Origin: Lunularia cruciata
Lineage: Eukaryota > Streptophyta > Marchantiopsida > Lunulariales > Lunulariaceae
DNA length: 64,000 bases
Assembly (NCBI GenBank): GCA_948567375.1
Contig: OX419755.1
Coordinates: forward strand, 61,763,945 to 61,827,944
Direction: 5' to 3'
Every line of letters begins with the position of its first letter. Position 1 is the stretch's first letter. This document shows positions 41,991 through 53,322 of the stretch, one piece after another. A program made the position numbers and the translations under genes. The notes beneath the pieces are model-generated. The model was not told the DNA's origin. It did not search any database and saw only the letters and a list, made by a program, of their open reading frames with translations.

Positions 41991-42960
41991 TCAACTTGAC
42001 ACTCGATGCCCTAGAAGAATTCCCTCCTTCATTGTGAAGAAGCATTTCTCTGGGTGTAATGACAAGCCGGCAAAACGACATGTTTCAAAAGTTTGGCTAA
42101 GGTAATCTAAATGTACATCTCTTTGCCCAAACACACAAAAGTCATCTATGAAAACTTCCACAAATTTGCGCAAGAAATCTTTGAAGATTGAATTCATCAT
42201 CCGCTGGAAAGTAGCAGGCGCATTACACAACCCAAAGGGCATTTGATTGTAAGCAAAAGTGCCCAAATCGGTCATGAATGTAGTTTCATCCTTTTCCTCT
42301 TCTCAAATGGATACTTGATAGTACCCTGAAAATCCATCGAGAAAACTATAACAAGGATGACCAGCTACTTGATCTAAAATTGTATCGGTAAAAGGCAAGG
42401 GATGATGATCTTTCCTTGTGACTGCGTTCAACTTCCGGAAGTCTTGGCACACTCGGATCTTCCCTTTTTTCTTCTTTGGGACAATGAAAATAGGGGAAAC
42501 CCATTCACTACTTAAGACAGGGAAGATGATTCCGGCCCCTAAGTACTTATCAATTTCATCTTTCACCAACAGCAAGTACTTTGGGTTTAGGCTGTATTGC
42601 CGTTGCCGAACCAGAACTGCACCTTCAACCAGATCATTTCGGTGTTCTCCGAATTCTCGTGGAATACTTGGCATTTGATTAGTAGACCGGGTGAATACAT
42701 CCTGGAATTCTATAAACAAGGCAGTGTATCCTGCAAACTCTTCCAAAGTGACTATCTTTGAGATTTTCAAAGTTTTTCCTTCAGTTAATAAAACATCTTG
42801 ACAGTCATCGGGGTTGATGACGCCTTCAACGTGGCTTACTCGGCTTAACTCAAGGCGAGCTGCCGTCAAACCCCCTTCCTCCAAGTCAGGTTCACCCGAG
42901 GCGAGGTCATATGGGTCTTTGTCTTTGACATCCACCTTGTAGCATTCCAAGTAGTTAACT
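41991..42960 (-). pseudogene. pol (RT): Gypsy-1 copy 2 reverse transcriptase
   Basis: From 42950 down: a linker with DPYDLASGEPDLEEGG, then FAGYTALFIEFQDVF, an RQRQYSLNP motif, WVSPIFIVPKKKKGKIRVCQD, and PLPFTDTILDQVAGHPCYSF. After one stop near 42303 the palm follows: FAYNQMPFGLCNAPATFQRM and VEVFIDDFCVFGQRD (catalytic FIDD near 42140). Thumb sequence ends EGILLGHRVSS at 41991. Two stops separate it into pieces, but nearly all RT blocks are intact. Confidence 0.9.
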
Positions 42961-43440
42961 TAACTTGGACTTTGTCTTTGGATTTGCCTGAGGACAAAGA
43001 CGATGAGTCTTTGGATTTGTCCTCCTCTTCCGACAAACTTGTTTCCCCGAGGTGGGGAACTTTCCTCCAACTCACAGTCACCAGCTTCTGATCTTTGGAC
43101 AAGATGTCCTTGAATCTTAACTTCTGCTGATGCCAATCCACCACAACTTGGGCGCTATACAACCAGGGTCTTCCGATCAACAGAGGGTAACCAGTCTTTG
43201 TCACTAGTCGCAACACAATGTAGTTCAACTTGAAGGGTACCCCTCCAATGATCGTAGTGATGTTTGACAGCATGCTCAAAGACCGTCTCCTGGTTTGGTC
43301 TGCAAACTTCAACACTTGAGGTGTTGGTTCAAACGTGTGATACCTAAGTCGATTTGCAGTATCTTAGGTCATGACATTCACACCGGACCCAGAGTCAATG
43401 GGTATTGATGTGATCATGCACCCTTCAATCTCCGCATCTA
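42961..43440 (-). pseudogene. pro: Gypsy-1 copy 2 aspartic protease
   Basis: The active-site region (about 43374-43407) reads IDSGSGVNVMT in one frame, giving the DSG triplet. The rest, in another frame (43315-42866), has LKFADQTRRRSLSMLSN, IIGGVPFKLNYIVLRLV, and LLIGRPWLYSAQVVVDWH. An acidic linker rich in Glu/Asp/Ser precedes RT. Frameshift between the active site and the body disables it. Confidence 0.82.
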
Positions 43441-45416
43441 CCTCGGGAGATCCTAAATCTTCTTGTTCAATATGATAGATAGCAGGCAAGTCCTTCTTTG
43501 ACATCGACCTCACCTTCCAGTGCCAAATTCAGCTGCCTCTTGCACAGCTTGTTATCTTCCCACAATTGCTTGAATGTAACGTTGGCATTTGTGGCTGCCA
43601 GATCTGCTACAATATCATATTGGAGGACTCCTCTCAATTTGACCATCTTTGCCTTTGGCTTCGGGTCTGAATTCTCTCCATGTTCCCTCTTGACTTTGGG
43701 ACACTTCAAAATGGTAACGGGCTTGCTAATGGCCTTAACCCGAGGTTCCTCGGGTTGGCTCACCTTGGTTTGGATCAGACCCTTTACTTCGGATCAGATG
43801 TCTGCCGGAAAAACAAGAGACTTTGTCTTTGTCTCCTCTTCCAAACTCAGTTCTTGAGTCCTGAGTAGTGCCTCCTTTAGTTCTTTCTGCAAGGCTTTAG
43901 CTTTGGCTTTTGCAAGGATCTTTTCCTCCTTGGCAGAAAGAATTGCCTTTGAGCGCAGTCTCTTCACCTTTCTGGAAGACAACAAGGTCGTACTCAGTTC
44001 TTTGGGATCACGCTTCATCTTGCTGGAGCGTGTCTCAACTTTCAAAATTTCAAGGTCCAGCCATTCTCCTTCCGAGGCCGGACTCCCTTCTTGAGGTCTT
44101 TCTTCCTCAAGAGTGATACAATTTACATTAGTATCCTCCTTTGGCTGCATTGCTGCACGCTCAACGAGGGTCTGTATATACTTTACAGGCGGCTTTGGGT
44201 TCGGTGGGTGAGGACATTGGTTGCCCGTATGCCCCAATCCCTTACAATTTCCACACAGGGGAACATACCCAATTTGCCTTCTTGGCTTGGGATAGTTTGG
44301 AGACCAATGTCCCATTGAGCCACAATTATAACAGGGCCCGGGTGCAACATTCTGAGGGCAATTATGGTCGCTCATTGGTGGTCTTCGTGGAGGAGCATTG
44401 GGGTTATACTCCCTTGGTCCAAACCTCAAACCTTGGTACGATGTGCTCCCTAGAGGCTATACTTCTTGTGTTTGGTACACAACCTCTTCGTCCTTGTTTT
44501 GGTTCCATCCCGGAACCCAATTGATTTGCTGCACCGAGAATGCATTACGAGTATTGCATTCTATGTTTGCATGGCCTGATTTGCCACATGCGGTGCACCA
44601 TACATTCAATCTCCCAAATGCTGGGGCCTTCCTTCTGTCTTTGGCCCCAATCATCTGGATCTTGAAATCCAAAAAATTCTTGATGAGGGCATCCAGCTTG
44701 GTATCCGCCTTATTTACACTCTTTGCTAGAGGAGTCACTGGTTTCTTGCCCCCACATCTTCTGACTTGTCTTGGCTTTGATTCTTCTTTGGATTCCGAAG
44801 AAGAGCTTGAAGACGTGGAGGACTTGTCCAAAGAAGAGGATGTACTTTGCAAAGCTCTCCTTCAAGGCTTCTTGCCTTTCTTCTCCCAATTTCTCCGGTT
44901 ACCGGCAGAGTGAGAGTGGGCCGCCTCGTAACGAGCAACATGTTTGAGTACTTTGTCCAGGGAAGTTACATTCCTCTCCCTTGTAAAGATTTATATTTTT
45001 GGTGAAAGTCTCCCGAGGAACCAAGTAATGGCTTGGGCATCAGAGTTACCCACCACCCCCAATTGCTTGGGAGCTCGGTTCAATAGTGCCATGAACCGCT
45101 CAGAGTAGTCTCTCAACTTCTCCTTCTTGCCTTGGTCTAAATTGTTTAGTGCCGCAAAGACACTCGTGTCGTTATCAACCTCTTGGAATTGTTCCAGGAA
45201 GTTGTTTCTCAAGTCTGCCCAATCCCCTGGTATGAACCCCTTTTGGGTCACATGGTTGTACCAGCTCCAAGCTTTCTTTCGGAGCAAACTTGGGAAAATT
45301 CTCAATCGATCCGCCAAGTCATGCTCCTTGTTAGCAAAGGAGATGACTTTGAATTCTTTGATGAATTCATTGGGGTCTTTGTCTTGTTCTGTCCCCTTGT
45401 ACTTCTGATAGGCGTG
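43441..45416 (-). pseudogene. gag: Gypsy-1 copy 2 gag with three zinc knuckles
   Basis: Capsid-domain block at 45317-44991 (RIFPSLLRKKAWSWYNHV, FLEQFQEVDN, RDYSERFMALLNRAP, AITWFLGRLS), extending in frame to ~45416. A Ser/Lys-rich segment follows (44852-44630). Three knuckles come next: CTACGKSGHANIEC (~44556-44597), CYNCGSMGHWSPNYP (last Cys lost) and CGNCKGLGHTGNQC (~44216-44257). Then a Lys/Ala-rich helical stretch and FKQLWEDNKLCKR before protease. The gag N-terminus is missing because of the deletion at 45498. A few stops, but the frame is the same from 45317 to 43467. Confidence 0.88.
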
Positions 45417-46235
45417 TCAGGTGACAGACAACAAAGTCATCGTTTGATGCACTGGGATCGGCTGAGGTAGTGCTGAACTTGACAGAACTAAAGGATTGGC
45501 AGAGATACTAGTCAGAAATTTCCAAATACAAAGCAAAGTAACAATTTCAGTTCTTCTTGGTTGCGTCTTTAATCTCTCAGGTAGAAACCACACCCAGAAG
45601 AGAGTAACAAGCTCTGACTCGCAATCTTGTCACAAATTTCACACTCCTTAATCACAACTCCATCAAATCTTTCCAAACAATCTTGATTGTGATGATTCAA
45701 GCTCTCCCAAAAATGGCACTTCACTGCAAAATGACTTTGCCTCAGAATTGTGTTCCACCCCTCCACTAAAGGCACAACTTCCTCGATCAAAATTGCTTCA
45801 CATCAACCTTCCACTGCACTCACAAATGCAGAATACTACCAACACAACAATTCCTCTCAGATGTGTCAAGGCATTGCTTTGATTGCACTTCACTCAAGAT
45901 CAAACACACAGAATGAAGATCAAGGCTACGGAATCCAACATCCAACAAACACACTGACTTGCACTTCAAATTTCTCCAAACACTCACAAACATAGACACA
46001 AAGTTGATACTCGGAATCAAGCTCAAGCAACGAGCACTGCTTCATAGCACTTTGCTCTATCTGTTCTCAGAAATTATGAGCAGTGAACAACATGATACTG
46101 CAAATGCCACTCTTAAATAGTGAAGCAATTGACAGTTCTAACAACTATACCGTTCTACAACAACTCTTCTAACCTGCAGATCCGAAATGACAATGCAGCT
46201 CTTCATATCTGCCTCTTCAAATCTTGAAATTGTTA

Positions 46236-48827
46236 CTAGTCCGATCCAATGTGTACTTCATCATCAGCTTTCAAACCCAAACCCGAAGTAAATTTACTTC
46301 CTACTATTCTGTCCTCGGGTTTCATATCTTCTACTTCTTTTACCAGATCCAGCAATTCTCTTTCTTGATCTGAAATTGCACTAGTGGGTAATCTATCTAA
46401 CTCTTCATCTCTCAACCCACTCTTCTCTAAGGTCTCCACCGGTAGCTCTAAGGACATTTGCACTCCTATGTTATCTACTTCGGGTTTTGCTCTAACATCT
46501 TTCCAAAGTTTTTCTATCTTTATTTTCACTAAGTCTAATCTAATCAAAATGTTATCTTCTACCTCTAAGATCTTTTTGTCTACACAAGTTCTGAGACAAA
46601 TTAACAAGGCATTCATATTTGTATCCTTCGCCTGTCTTTGCCTCGTCTCCTGCACCAACAACTCCAACTCGTGCAGCCTCGTCTCTTCAATCCGAATGAT
46701 GGCCTTTGTACTTAGCATTGCGTTCATCCTGAGGACAATCTCCTTCAATGGCTCCAATCTCATCTTTCTTTCACATTCTTGATCTGCAAGCCAATCCTCT
46801 CGGTACATCGCCAACTCCGCCTCAAACTCAGTTTTCACCGTCTCCTTCTCCTTCTCCTTCTCCTTTTGTACAACTCTCTCCTCCTGATTACGAAGTAACT
46901 CTTGTAATCTTTCTTCTTCTCTATATTGTGTTGCCAACTCTCGTTGCCAAAGTTGCTTCTTCTCCTCGACACTCTCCATCACCCTATCAAGCTCCTGATC
47001 CTTTGCAGCTACTCTTGCCATAGCATGGATAACCTCTACTCTTGAATCAGCAAATTGTTGCTTCAAGATCTTGTACTCTACTACTTGTGTCTCCCTTGCT
47101 ATGTCACTCTTCTTCACAAGATCCTCTCGATAATGCACTTCTCTCTTCAGGTCTTCAATTACTTGACTTCTCACTATTGCCTCGGCTTGCAGTACTTCCC
47201 TTTCCTCCTCACCTCAGGTTATACTCTTCTTCAATTCCGAGTTTTCTTCTTCCAGTCTTGCTAATACCTGCAACACAGTCTTCATCTCTGGACAAGTCGA
47301 CTGCATCTCCTTCTTCCTGTACTCTAGCTTTACCAACAACGGGCACACAACTTCTTGCAAGTACTCCACTCCATCATTGGCAACTACTTCAACCTGTGGA
47401 ATGATCTCCTTCTTTACCTCTTCTTCTCCCGATACTCGCCTTCTTCTCTGTAGTTGTCGTATTGGAATAGACGCCTCACTTCCCAAGCTTTCAAGTGCTT
47501 CTTCCTTCACTATACTTGGACCTGCTTTGAACTTTGCCTTACGTCTCAAGCGAACTCCTCTCTACACAGCGATCTTCTTCTCTTTAGGCTCATTTACTTC
47601 GTCTTCCAACTATGTGTTGTCCTTGGCTTTGATTGCTGCCTGTCCTTCTTCTTCTTCTTCTGCAGCCGCCGGTGCCAATGTCATTTCTCCTACTTCATTG
47701 CTATCGCTACTCATATCTCCACTCTGTAGTGTTAGCTCGGGCTCCTCCTCGTGTTCCAAGTCTTCGGTCTTAAGCTTGGCATCACCTTCCGAGTCTTCAT
47801 CCTCCGACTTGATCACCACCATGCCTCACCTCGGGTTGCCTCTCCTGGTCTTCCGAGGTTTCTTTGTGTCTCTAGCTTTGCCCTGCCAACTTCTCTTCTT
47901 CGTATTTGGGGTACTCACCTTGATCTCCACGTTCTTCCCTGTCTTTGTATAGTAGTCATTGGTGCTCCTGATTTGCAAAATGTATTGCTGGTCCTCGACA
48001 TCGACCTCCTTTCTCAAATCAGGATGGAAGTGCAACACCATCCGAGTTTGCTCCGCCGAGTTCAGCAAATTCAGCCCGAGGTAGAAATGCGCAAAAAAAC
48101 GGCACGATGTAGTGTGGAGGCGATTTATCCTGCAAATTCCACACCATTTGTCTCGTTCTCCCATGGAAACACCTCGCCCAATTGATTGGTTCTCTTGCAA
48201 ATAACTTGTGAAAGAACACTGCTTGGTGCTTCATCACATACGTGGTTCTTTCCGGCTTCAAGATAGCCATTAGCACACTCACAATTCCTCTCTTCATAGG
48301 GTCTTTGTAGCTCTCAACTTTGTACCCATTCTTTGTCCGCTTTGACAAAAATGCATCTCTCACCTCTTGAGTCTCTTGAGTCTCTTGAGCTATCTCTCCC
48401 TTCTCCAAGGATGTGGCCCCTGCTCCGAGCCTGCTTCCTTCCCGAGTATGAGTCTCCAATCCGACTTTGTCCAGTGAGCCGGATTTCCACTCTTCCCTTC
48501 CTCCTCGGGTCCATTGAGACACTTGCTCTCAATGATTTCTATCATGAAACCTGGAAACCTCACATTCCTGTTCCACGCCAAGAAAGTGATCCAAAGTCAG
48601 CTCAAGACTTTGATCCTAGCAATCACATCTAACCTCCAAATGGCATGATTTCTCACTGTGAATTTAGAGTTCTTCTTTCCTCCTCCCATCTCTTTTGCCT
48701 TCTCACTATCTCTTGATTTCACTCTCGAGACTTCTCCCTTACACACTAACGCAATTCCAACTCTATTTCCCTTCACACAATCACCTGCAAGACGACTTCT
48801 CAACAGCAAAGGAAAATTACTCAACAT
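46236..48827 (-). pseudogene. LTR-encoded long ORF in the 5' LTR of Gypsy-1 copy 2
   Basis: Spans 2592 bp (864 codons) from MLSNFPLLLRSRLAG to a stop after IGSD. The C-terminal coil is open for 312 codons (47174-46236). The upstream pieces (47822-47610, 47549-47214, 48200-47826, 48827-48597) are in the same frame, but one middle piece (48522-48019) is in another, so there are compensating indels. Has the Trp-rich N-terminus, acidic region (EDSEGDAKLKTEDLE) and a coil rich in Glu/Lys/Arg. This is a giant LTR attached to its own gag-pol body in the same element, which shows the ORF is part of Gypsy-1 rather than a separate transposon. Confidence 0.82.
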
Positions 48828-48846
48828 TTCGTCATTGCGAGTTCAA

Positions 48847-48854
48847 TTTTTATA
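48847..48854 (-). promoter_or_regulatory. TATA box of Gypsy-1 copy 2 5' LTR
   Basis: TATAAAAA on the minus strand, first T at 48854, 27 bases before the ATG at 48827. Confidence 0.7.
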
Positions 48855-49246
48855 GAGTTGCGCTTTCTTTGTCTTTCTTCACTTTGAGTTTCTACCGAGA
48901 AATCACACCTCTTGCATGCACTTGTCACTGTCAATCAACCTTTGCGCGTATGGGCCGCCGGTTTTTGAACAGTCTCTTTTTGAATTTCTCGCCCCGACGG
49001 AAGGTTGTTAGACTGTCTTCACCTCAGGTTGAGCTCCCCCCAATACAAAGACACCTTACTTCAGGTTGTATGCTGACAGGGCATTTTTGAGTACATTGCT
49101 TTATGACCTGAAGTCACTTTACTTTGGGTTTCATCCCAAAGACTCTTTTCTTTGCCTTCTTTGGCCATACAAGTGCAATCCAACTTCTCTATACACTTCT
49201 TCTTCTTTATTTTGAAAAAAACAAAAAATGTGGGCACCACATCACA

Positions 49247-50260
49247 GCACTCTTAGTCAATTAGAACAAGATGAGCATGATCATCCAATAGCTTATGCTT
49301 GTAGGCAGATGGTTTCAGCAGAAAAGAACTACTCTGTCATAGAGAGAGAAGGGTTGGTATTGATCTTTGGTCTCAAGAAGTTTAGACACTACTTGATTGG
49401 AGGGAAAACCACAATTGTCACGGATCACAAGGCTTTGAAGTACATCTTCAACAAGCCTAATGTTGAAGGGAGACTAGCAAGGTGGTTGATACTCTTGTCT
49501 GAGTATGACTACACCATTGAAGATAGGCCAGGAAAGAAACATGCAAATGTTGATTTGTTTTCTAGAGCCTATGATCATGATGGAGATGAGCTAGTGGATG
49601 ATTCCTTCCCGGATGAGGAGCTCATGACAATCTCAATCACTCGAGAGGTTCCAATGGAGTACAAAGAGATTGTGGATTTTGTGACAAGAGGTAACTATCC
49701 AGAAGGGATGCATGCTAGGGATGCATGCAAGGGAGAGGAAGGCCCTTGCAGCAAGATCTAGACCTTACACAAATGGTGGAGAATATTCTTTTTCACCAAG
49801 GAGCATATGGTCTACTTCAAAGAGCAATGGGTAAGGAAGAGTATATCCTACTCATAAAGGAGTTTCATGAAGGTTTGGTGTGTGGAGGACACTTTGCAGG
49901 AAAGGTGACTTCTTTCAAGATTCTAGATGCAAGTTACCATTAGAGAGGGATTTTCAAGGATTGTCTTGATTATTGCAAATCTTGTCATGTTTGTGAAGCT
50001 TTTGCTAGAAAGTCTACATCCACTCTACCACTTAGATCAATTCTATTGCTATGACCTTTTGAGAAGTGGGGAATTGATTTTGTAGGTCCTCTCAATAGAA
50101 TCCCAAGGAATAATTGGTATATTGTGGTAGTTACGAATTATCTTACCGAGTGGGTTGAGGCTATACTATTGAGGGACAAGAATGAAGTTGGTAGATTTCT
50201 TTATGAATGCATTATCACTAGGTTTGGATGCATTTTGGAGTTGGTTTTTGATAGAGGAGG
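49247..50260 (+). pseudogene. pol (RH-IN): Gypsy-2 copy 2 RNase H and integrase N-terminal part
   Basis: Continues the pol cut at 34661. RNase H reads LSQLEQDEHDHPIAYACRQ, then TDHKALKYIF and RLARWLILLSEYDYTIEDRPG (from ~49255 to ~49540). Integrase finger HEGLVCGGHFAGK at ~49870, then a stop at 49940; SCHVCEAF marks the Cys pair. Core EKWGIDFVGPLNRIP is near 50071. Ends at FDRGG where giant LTR G is inserted (50260). Confidence 0.87.
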
Positions 50261-51689
50261 TGTGGTACCCACATTTTTCATTTTGGATGAGTTTTGAAGA
50301 AGAAGTGCCTTGCTGAAACCAAAGAAGTCAACTTTGTGTTAGAGGAAGAAAGACTTGGATTGGATCAGACCCGAAGAAGCTTACTTTGTGTTAGAGGAGG
50401 AAAAAACTTGGATCAGATGCCGAAGGACGGTAGATCCGAAGGAGGAAAGGAAGTTGTAGATCAGGATTCTTGCAGGGGCCATATCTCAATGTCCACAAAT
50501 TCAAATCAAGTGTGCTATATCTCGTTAGAAGCATCTTGTTTAGAGCTTTCCATTGCTACCAAAGTCGCAGAGTTTGAAGGTCTGTAGAGGAAATAACAAG
50601 TATTTGAAGTTTTGGGAGTAGATGTACATAGTAAGTTAGTGTCTTCGGACTTGAGACTTCGGACTTTTGACTTTGGACTTCAGTTTTACACAACTTTGAG
50701 CTAGAAGCTTCTTTGCCTCAAGACAAAGATGACTAGATTTGAGATAGTTGGACCTCGGAGTGCAGTGAAAGTGACTTTGGGAATCTTGCCATAGGCATTA
50801 GAGAGAGTTAGAATAGAGAAAGAATAGATAGTAAGGATAACCATGACTTTAATTTCAGTTCTGATTGAAGATGGAACAAGAATTGAAGGAGAAGTAGCAA
50901 TAGTGAATAAACCCTAAGTGCAAGATCAGACAATAAGTGTCTTTGGGTCAATTACATGAGAGATTATGGGAAAGTGGGTTACAAATTGAAGGCGTAGATA
51001 GTGTACCCATGCTTTCAATTACAATTCTTGATGAGGATATAATGGAATTAGCAAAGGAATCGATAATAGTTAAGTCCAATGTTGCAAAAGTAGGAATTCA
51101 GGTGTCATTGGACTTATTATTAGAGACATTAGAGAAGAGTGGGTCGGGAGATGACAAAGTAGAAGGATTACCCATGAGCTCAATTGTAGATTGTAGTTAA
51201 GAAGTAGTAGAAATCATATCTTGAGTTGATCTTGAGTGAAGTACATCGGAGCAATGCCTTGATAGATCTGAGAGGAATTGTAGTGTTGGTAGTATTCTAT
51301 ATTTGTGAATGTAGCACAAAGTTGATGTGAAGCAATTTTGATCAAGGAAGTTGTGCCTTCAATGGAGGGATGGAATACAATTTTGAGGTGAAGTCATCTT
51401 GCAGTGAAGGGCCATATTCAGTAGAATCTGAATCATCACAATTAAGATTTGTTTGGACAAAATTTGCTATGTTGTGATTAAGGAGTGTGTATTTGTGACA
51501 AGTTGTCAAGATTGTGAGCTTGTTACTCTCTTTTGGGTGTAGTTTCTACCTAAGAAATAAAAGCTGCAACCAAGAAGAACTACATGTTACTGTTTGACTT
51601 CATGTTTGACCAATTCTGAATTATATCTCTGCAGGAACAAACTTTACTTACCCCATTACCGCAAAAGTGATATTTGTCAGATTATCAAA
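50261..51689 (+). mobile_element. Giant LTR 'G', internally deleted, TSD GGAGG
   Basis: A 1429 bp unit, TGTGGTACCCACA...GATTATCAAA, flanked by GGAGG at 50256-50260 and 51690-51694 inside integrase. Both ends are giant-LTR ends (the last CACA is mutated to CAAA), but the middle is short and diverged. The C-terminal ORF segment survives at 50937-51200 (LDLLLETLEKSGSGDDKVEGLPMSS). Most of the promoter and N-terminal ORF are absent. The only other readable piece is 50294-50587, which I do not recognise. Confidence 0.85.
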
Positions 51690-52359
51690 GGAGGAGAGTT
51701 TACAAGAAGCATTACTATAGCCATGCTACAACATTTCTCTATCACACATAGAGTTACTAAATCCTATTAGCCAAATTCAATGGCTTGGCAGAGAGAACCA
51801 ATCAGACCTTGTGCATGATGTTGGCCAAAGATGTAGAAATGGAGAGAGCTAAACATCAATGAGACAAGAGGATTCATGCAGTTTTGTGGGAGTATAGGAC
51901 AACCATGAAGACTTCCACCGAGTATTCTCCATTTCAATTGGTATATGGTATTAAGTCTACCTTACCTATTTACTTTGATCTTCCTACCTTCCAAAGCATT
52001 CATAGGAGATTGAAGAAAGCACAAGGAGGTGATGCAGAGAAGTCAAGGAAGGAACAACTCATGGAGTTGGAAGAGGCAAGAGCAATTGCTATGGTTTGAG
52101 TGGAGCAAGCCGAAAGGAAACAAAAGGAGAGTTATGACAAGAGGCAAGGCAAGGAGAAGGTAGATCCTTTTAAAGAAGGTGATTGGGTAATGTTGTTCTA
52201 TTTGATTCAAGAGAGTGCAAAAGAACTTTTTGCCTAAGTAATTTGGACCTTTTGTAGTAGAGAAGGTATGGGGCAATTACACCTATGATAAGAAGGTTGG
52301 GAAGAAGACAATTTGATAGGATTAACCATGATAAGTTGAAGATATATCATAGACGGTAG
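51690..52359 (+). pseudogene. pol (IN): Gypsy-2 copy 2 integrase C-terminal part
   Basis: Resumes after the GGAGG duplication. Catalytic Glu region is degraded near 51780. An open block at 51884-52099 (MWEYRTTMKTSTEYSPFQLVYG to LEEARAIAMV) matches copy 1. The tail has FKEGDWVMLF-like sequence and ends YHRR with a TAG at 52357-52359. No chromodomain. Confidence 0.85.
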
Positions 52360-52389
52360 AGAGCCCTTCACTTTGAGGACAAAGTGAAA

Positions 52390-52406
52390 CTTAGTTCGGG
52401 GGTAAA
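52390..52406 (+). promoter_or_regulatory. Polypurine tract of Gypsy-2 copy 2
   Basis: CTTAGTTCGGGGGTAAA directly before the 3' LTR, one or two changes from copy 1. Confidence 0.8.
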
Positions 52407-53096
52407 TGTAACACCCATTTGTGCATGCGTGTGATATTGTGATATTTAGCTTGGTATTACAAGTACTTGAGAGATATTATTTATATAAAGATAAAGGATA
52501 GTTCTACATTAGTCATGATAAGCTAAAGTTAGTCATAGCTAAGATAGAGGGGACCTTACTTTAGAGAAAGTGGAAAACATGAGCACCACTATTTTAGATT
52601 CTAGTGTGTTGACTCGGTATTATTTCTAGGTGTTTGGCTTTGAGGAAAGAGTTGAGAACTCTTGGGCCCGCAAGCCTTTTTGTTTTGGATTCTTCTATAG
52701 TCCAAGGATAATCCATGTGAAGGAATCCTTGACTTAGTGGTTGGGTCAAGATAAGATCACATGCTAGTGGAATATGTCATGTGAATGGATATTCCTTTCT
52801 ACTTTTTGACTTTACTTGACTTTTAGTCTAGTAACTTGAGTTACTACGGTAATTAGTAACTTTGAAGCATAACTATTTCACAAGTATATAAACAAGGGAT
52901 GAGAATGTATTCATCATCCTTTCATTTGCAACTATCTCTCTCTCATTGAGTTCTCTAGTCAACAATGTCTTGAGTCTTGGAGTGTTAATTTTGGAGGAGT
53001 ATGATGGAGTTGGGGTTCCTTGCCTTCTTAGTCCATAGTGCGCTACCATAATAGCCATCAAAGGCTCATCTTGAGTGAGAGACAGGCTGGCTCACA
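52407..53096 (+). repeat. Gypsy-2 copy 2, 3' LTR
   Basis: 690 bp, TGTAACACCCATTTGTGC...GGCTGGCTCACA. A TATATAAA box lies at 52885-52892, in the position where giant LTR C split the 5' LTR. Confidence 0.92.
52885..52892 (+). promoter_or_regulatory. TATA box of Gypsy-2 LTR
   Basis: TATATAAA, conserved in all complete Gypsy-2 LTRs, about 210 bases before the LTR end. A second A+T stretch (TATTTATATAAAGATA) ~400 bases upstream is an alternative. Confidence 0.55.
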
Positions 53097-53322
53097 AGAC
53101 AGAGGCCGGCGAGCGTCACTTGGATATTTTAGCTAGAGTGGGTGTGGCTTGACTATAATCAATGTCCAATTGTTGGCAGTTTATAAAGTGATAGATCAAG
53201 TACTGATATGAGTTGGGTGTATTTGAGAGCTATAAACAATCTGATTACATCAAAGAAGTGAAATCAAGGGGAAATTGGGTGCAAGAACTTTGAGTGTTGG
53301 TGGTATCTCCAAGCTTGGTGGA
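53097..53322. repeat. Unclassified repeat, second copy
   Basis: Matches 17130-17275 over its first ~150 bases (AGGCCGGCGAGCGTCAC and GTGGGTGTGGCTTGACT). It starts directly after a Gypsy-2 LTR and is cut by giant LTR H at 53322. No coding signal. Confidence 0.6.

Larger units (their letters stand above)
38420..49241 (-). mobile_element. Gypsy-1 copy 2, full-length, TSD TCACA
   Basis: A 10,822 bp element on the minus strand, TGTGACAACCCGG...GGGCACCACA, with TCACA on both sides (38415-38419 and 49242-49246). It has a giant 5' LTR (45499-49241), gag, protease, RT, RNase H and integrase, then a PPT and the 3' LTR (38420-39962). The two LTRs are unequal because each lost a different part. The 5' LTR lacks its last ~58 bases plus the PBS and gag start. 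The 3' LTR lost most of the ORF. No chromodomain is seen. Its internal frames are broken, so the copy is dead. Confidence 0.92.
45499..49241 (-). repeat. Gypsy-1 copy 2, giant 5' LTR (3743 bp)
   Basis: Ends GGGCACCACA at 49241 (LTR start on the coding strand). Its other end is truncated: it begins near CAGAGATACTAG, so ~58 bases present in the 3' LTR (38420-38477) are absent, and it is fused directly to gag-side sequence at 45498. It contains the TATA box, the long ORF (46236-48827) and ~740 bp of non-coding LTR end (45499-46235). Confidence 0.9.
25616..53096 (+). mobile_element. Gypsy-2 copy 2, split by nested insertions
   Basis: The same family as 9249-17077, on the + strand. Its own sequence comprises 25616-26096, 29878-34661, 49247-50260 and 51690-53096. 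Removing the inserted pieces (giant LTRs C, D and G and full-length Gypsy-1 copy 2) restores collinearity with copy 1. The internal region is more decayed than copy 1, with frameshifts and stops across gag-pol. Flanks are TGACT before and AGACA after, so no target duplication can be seen. Confidence 0.9.
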
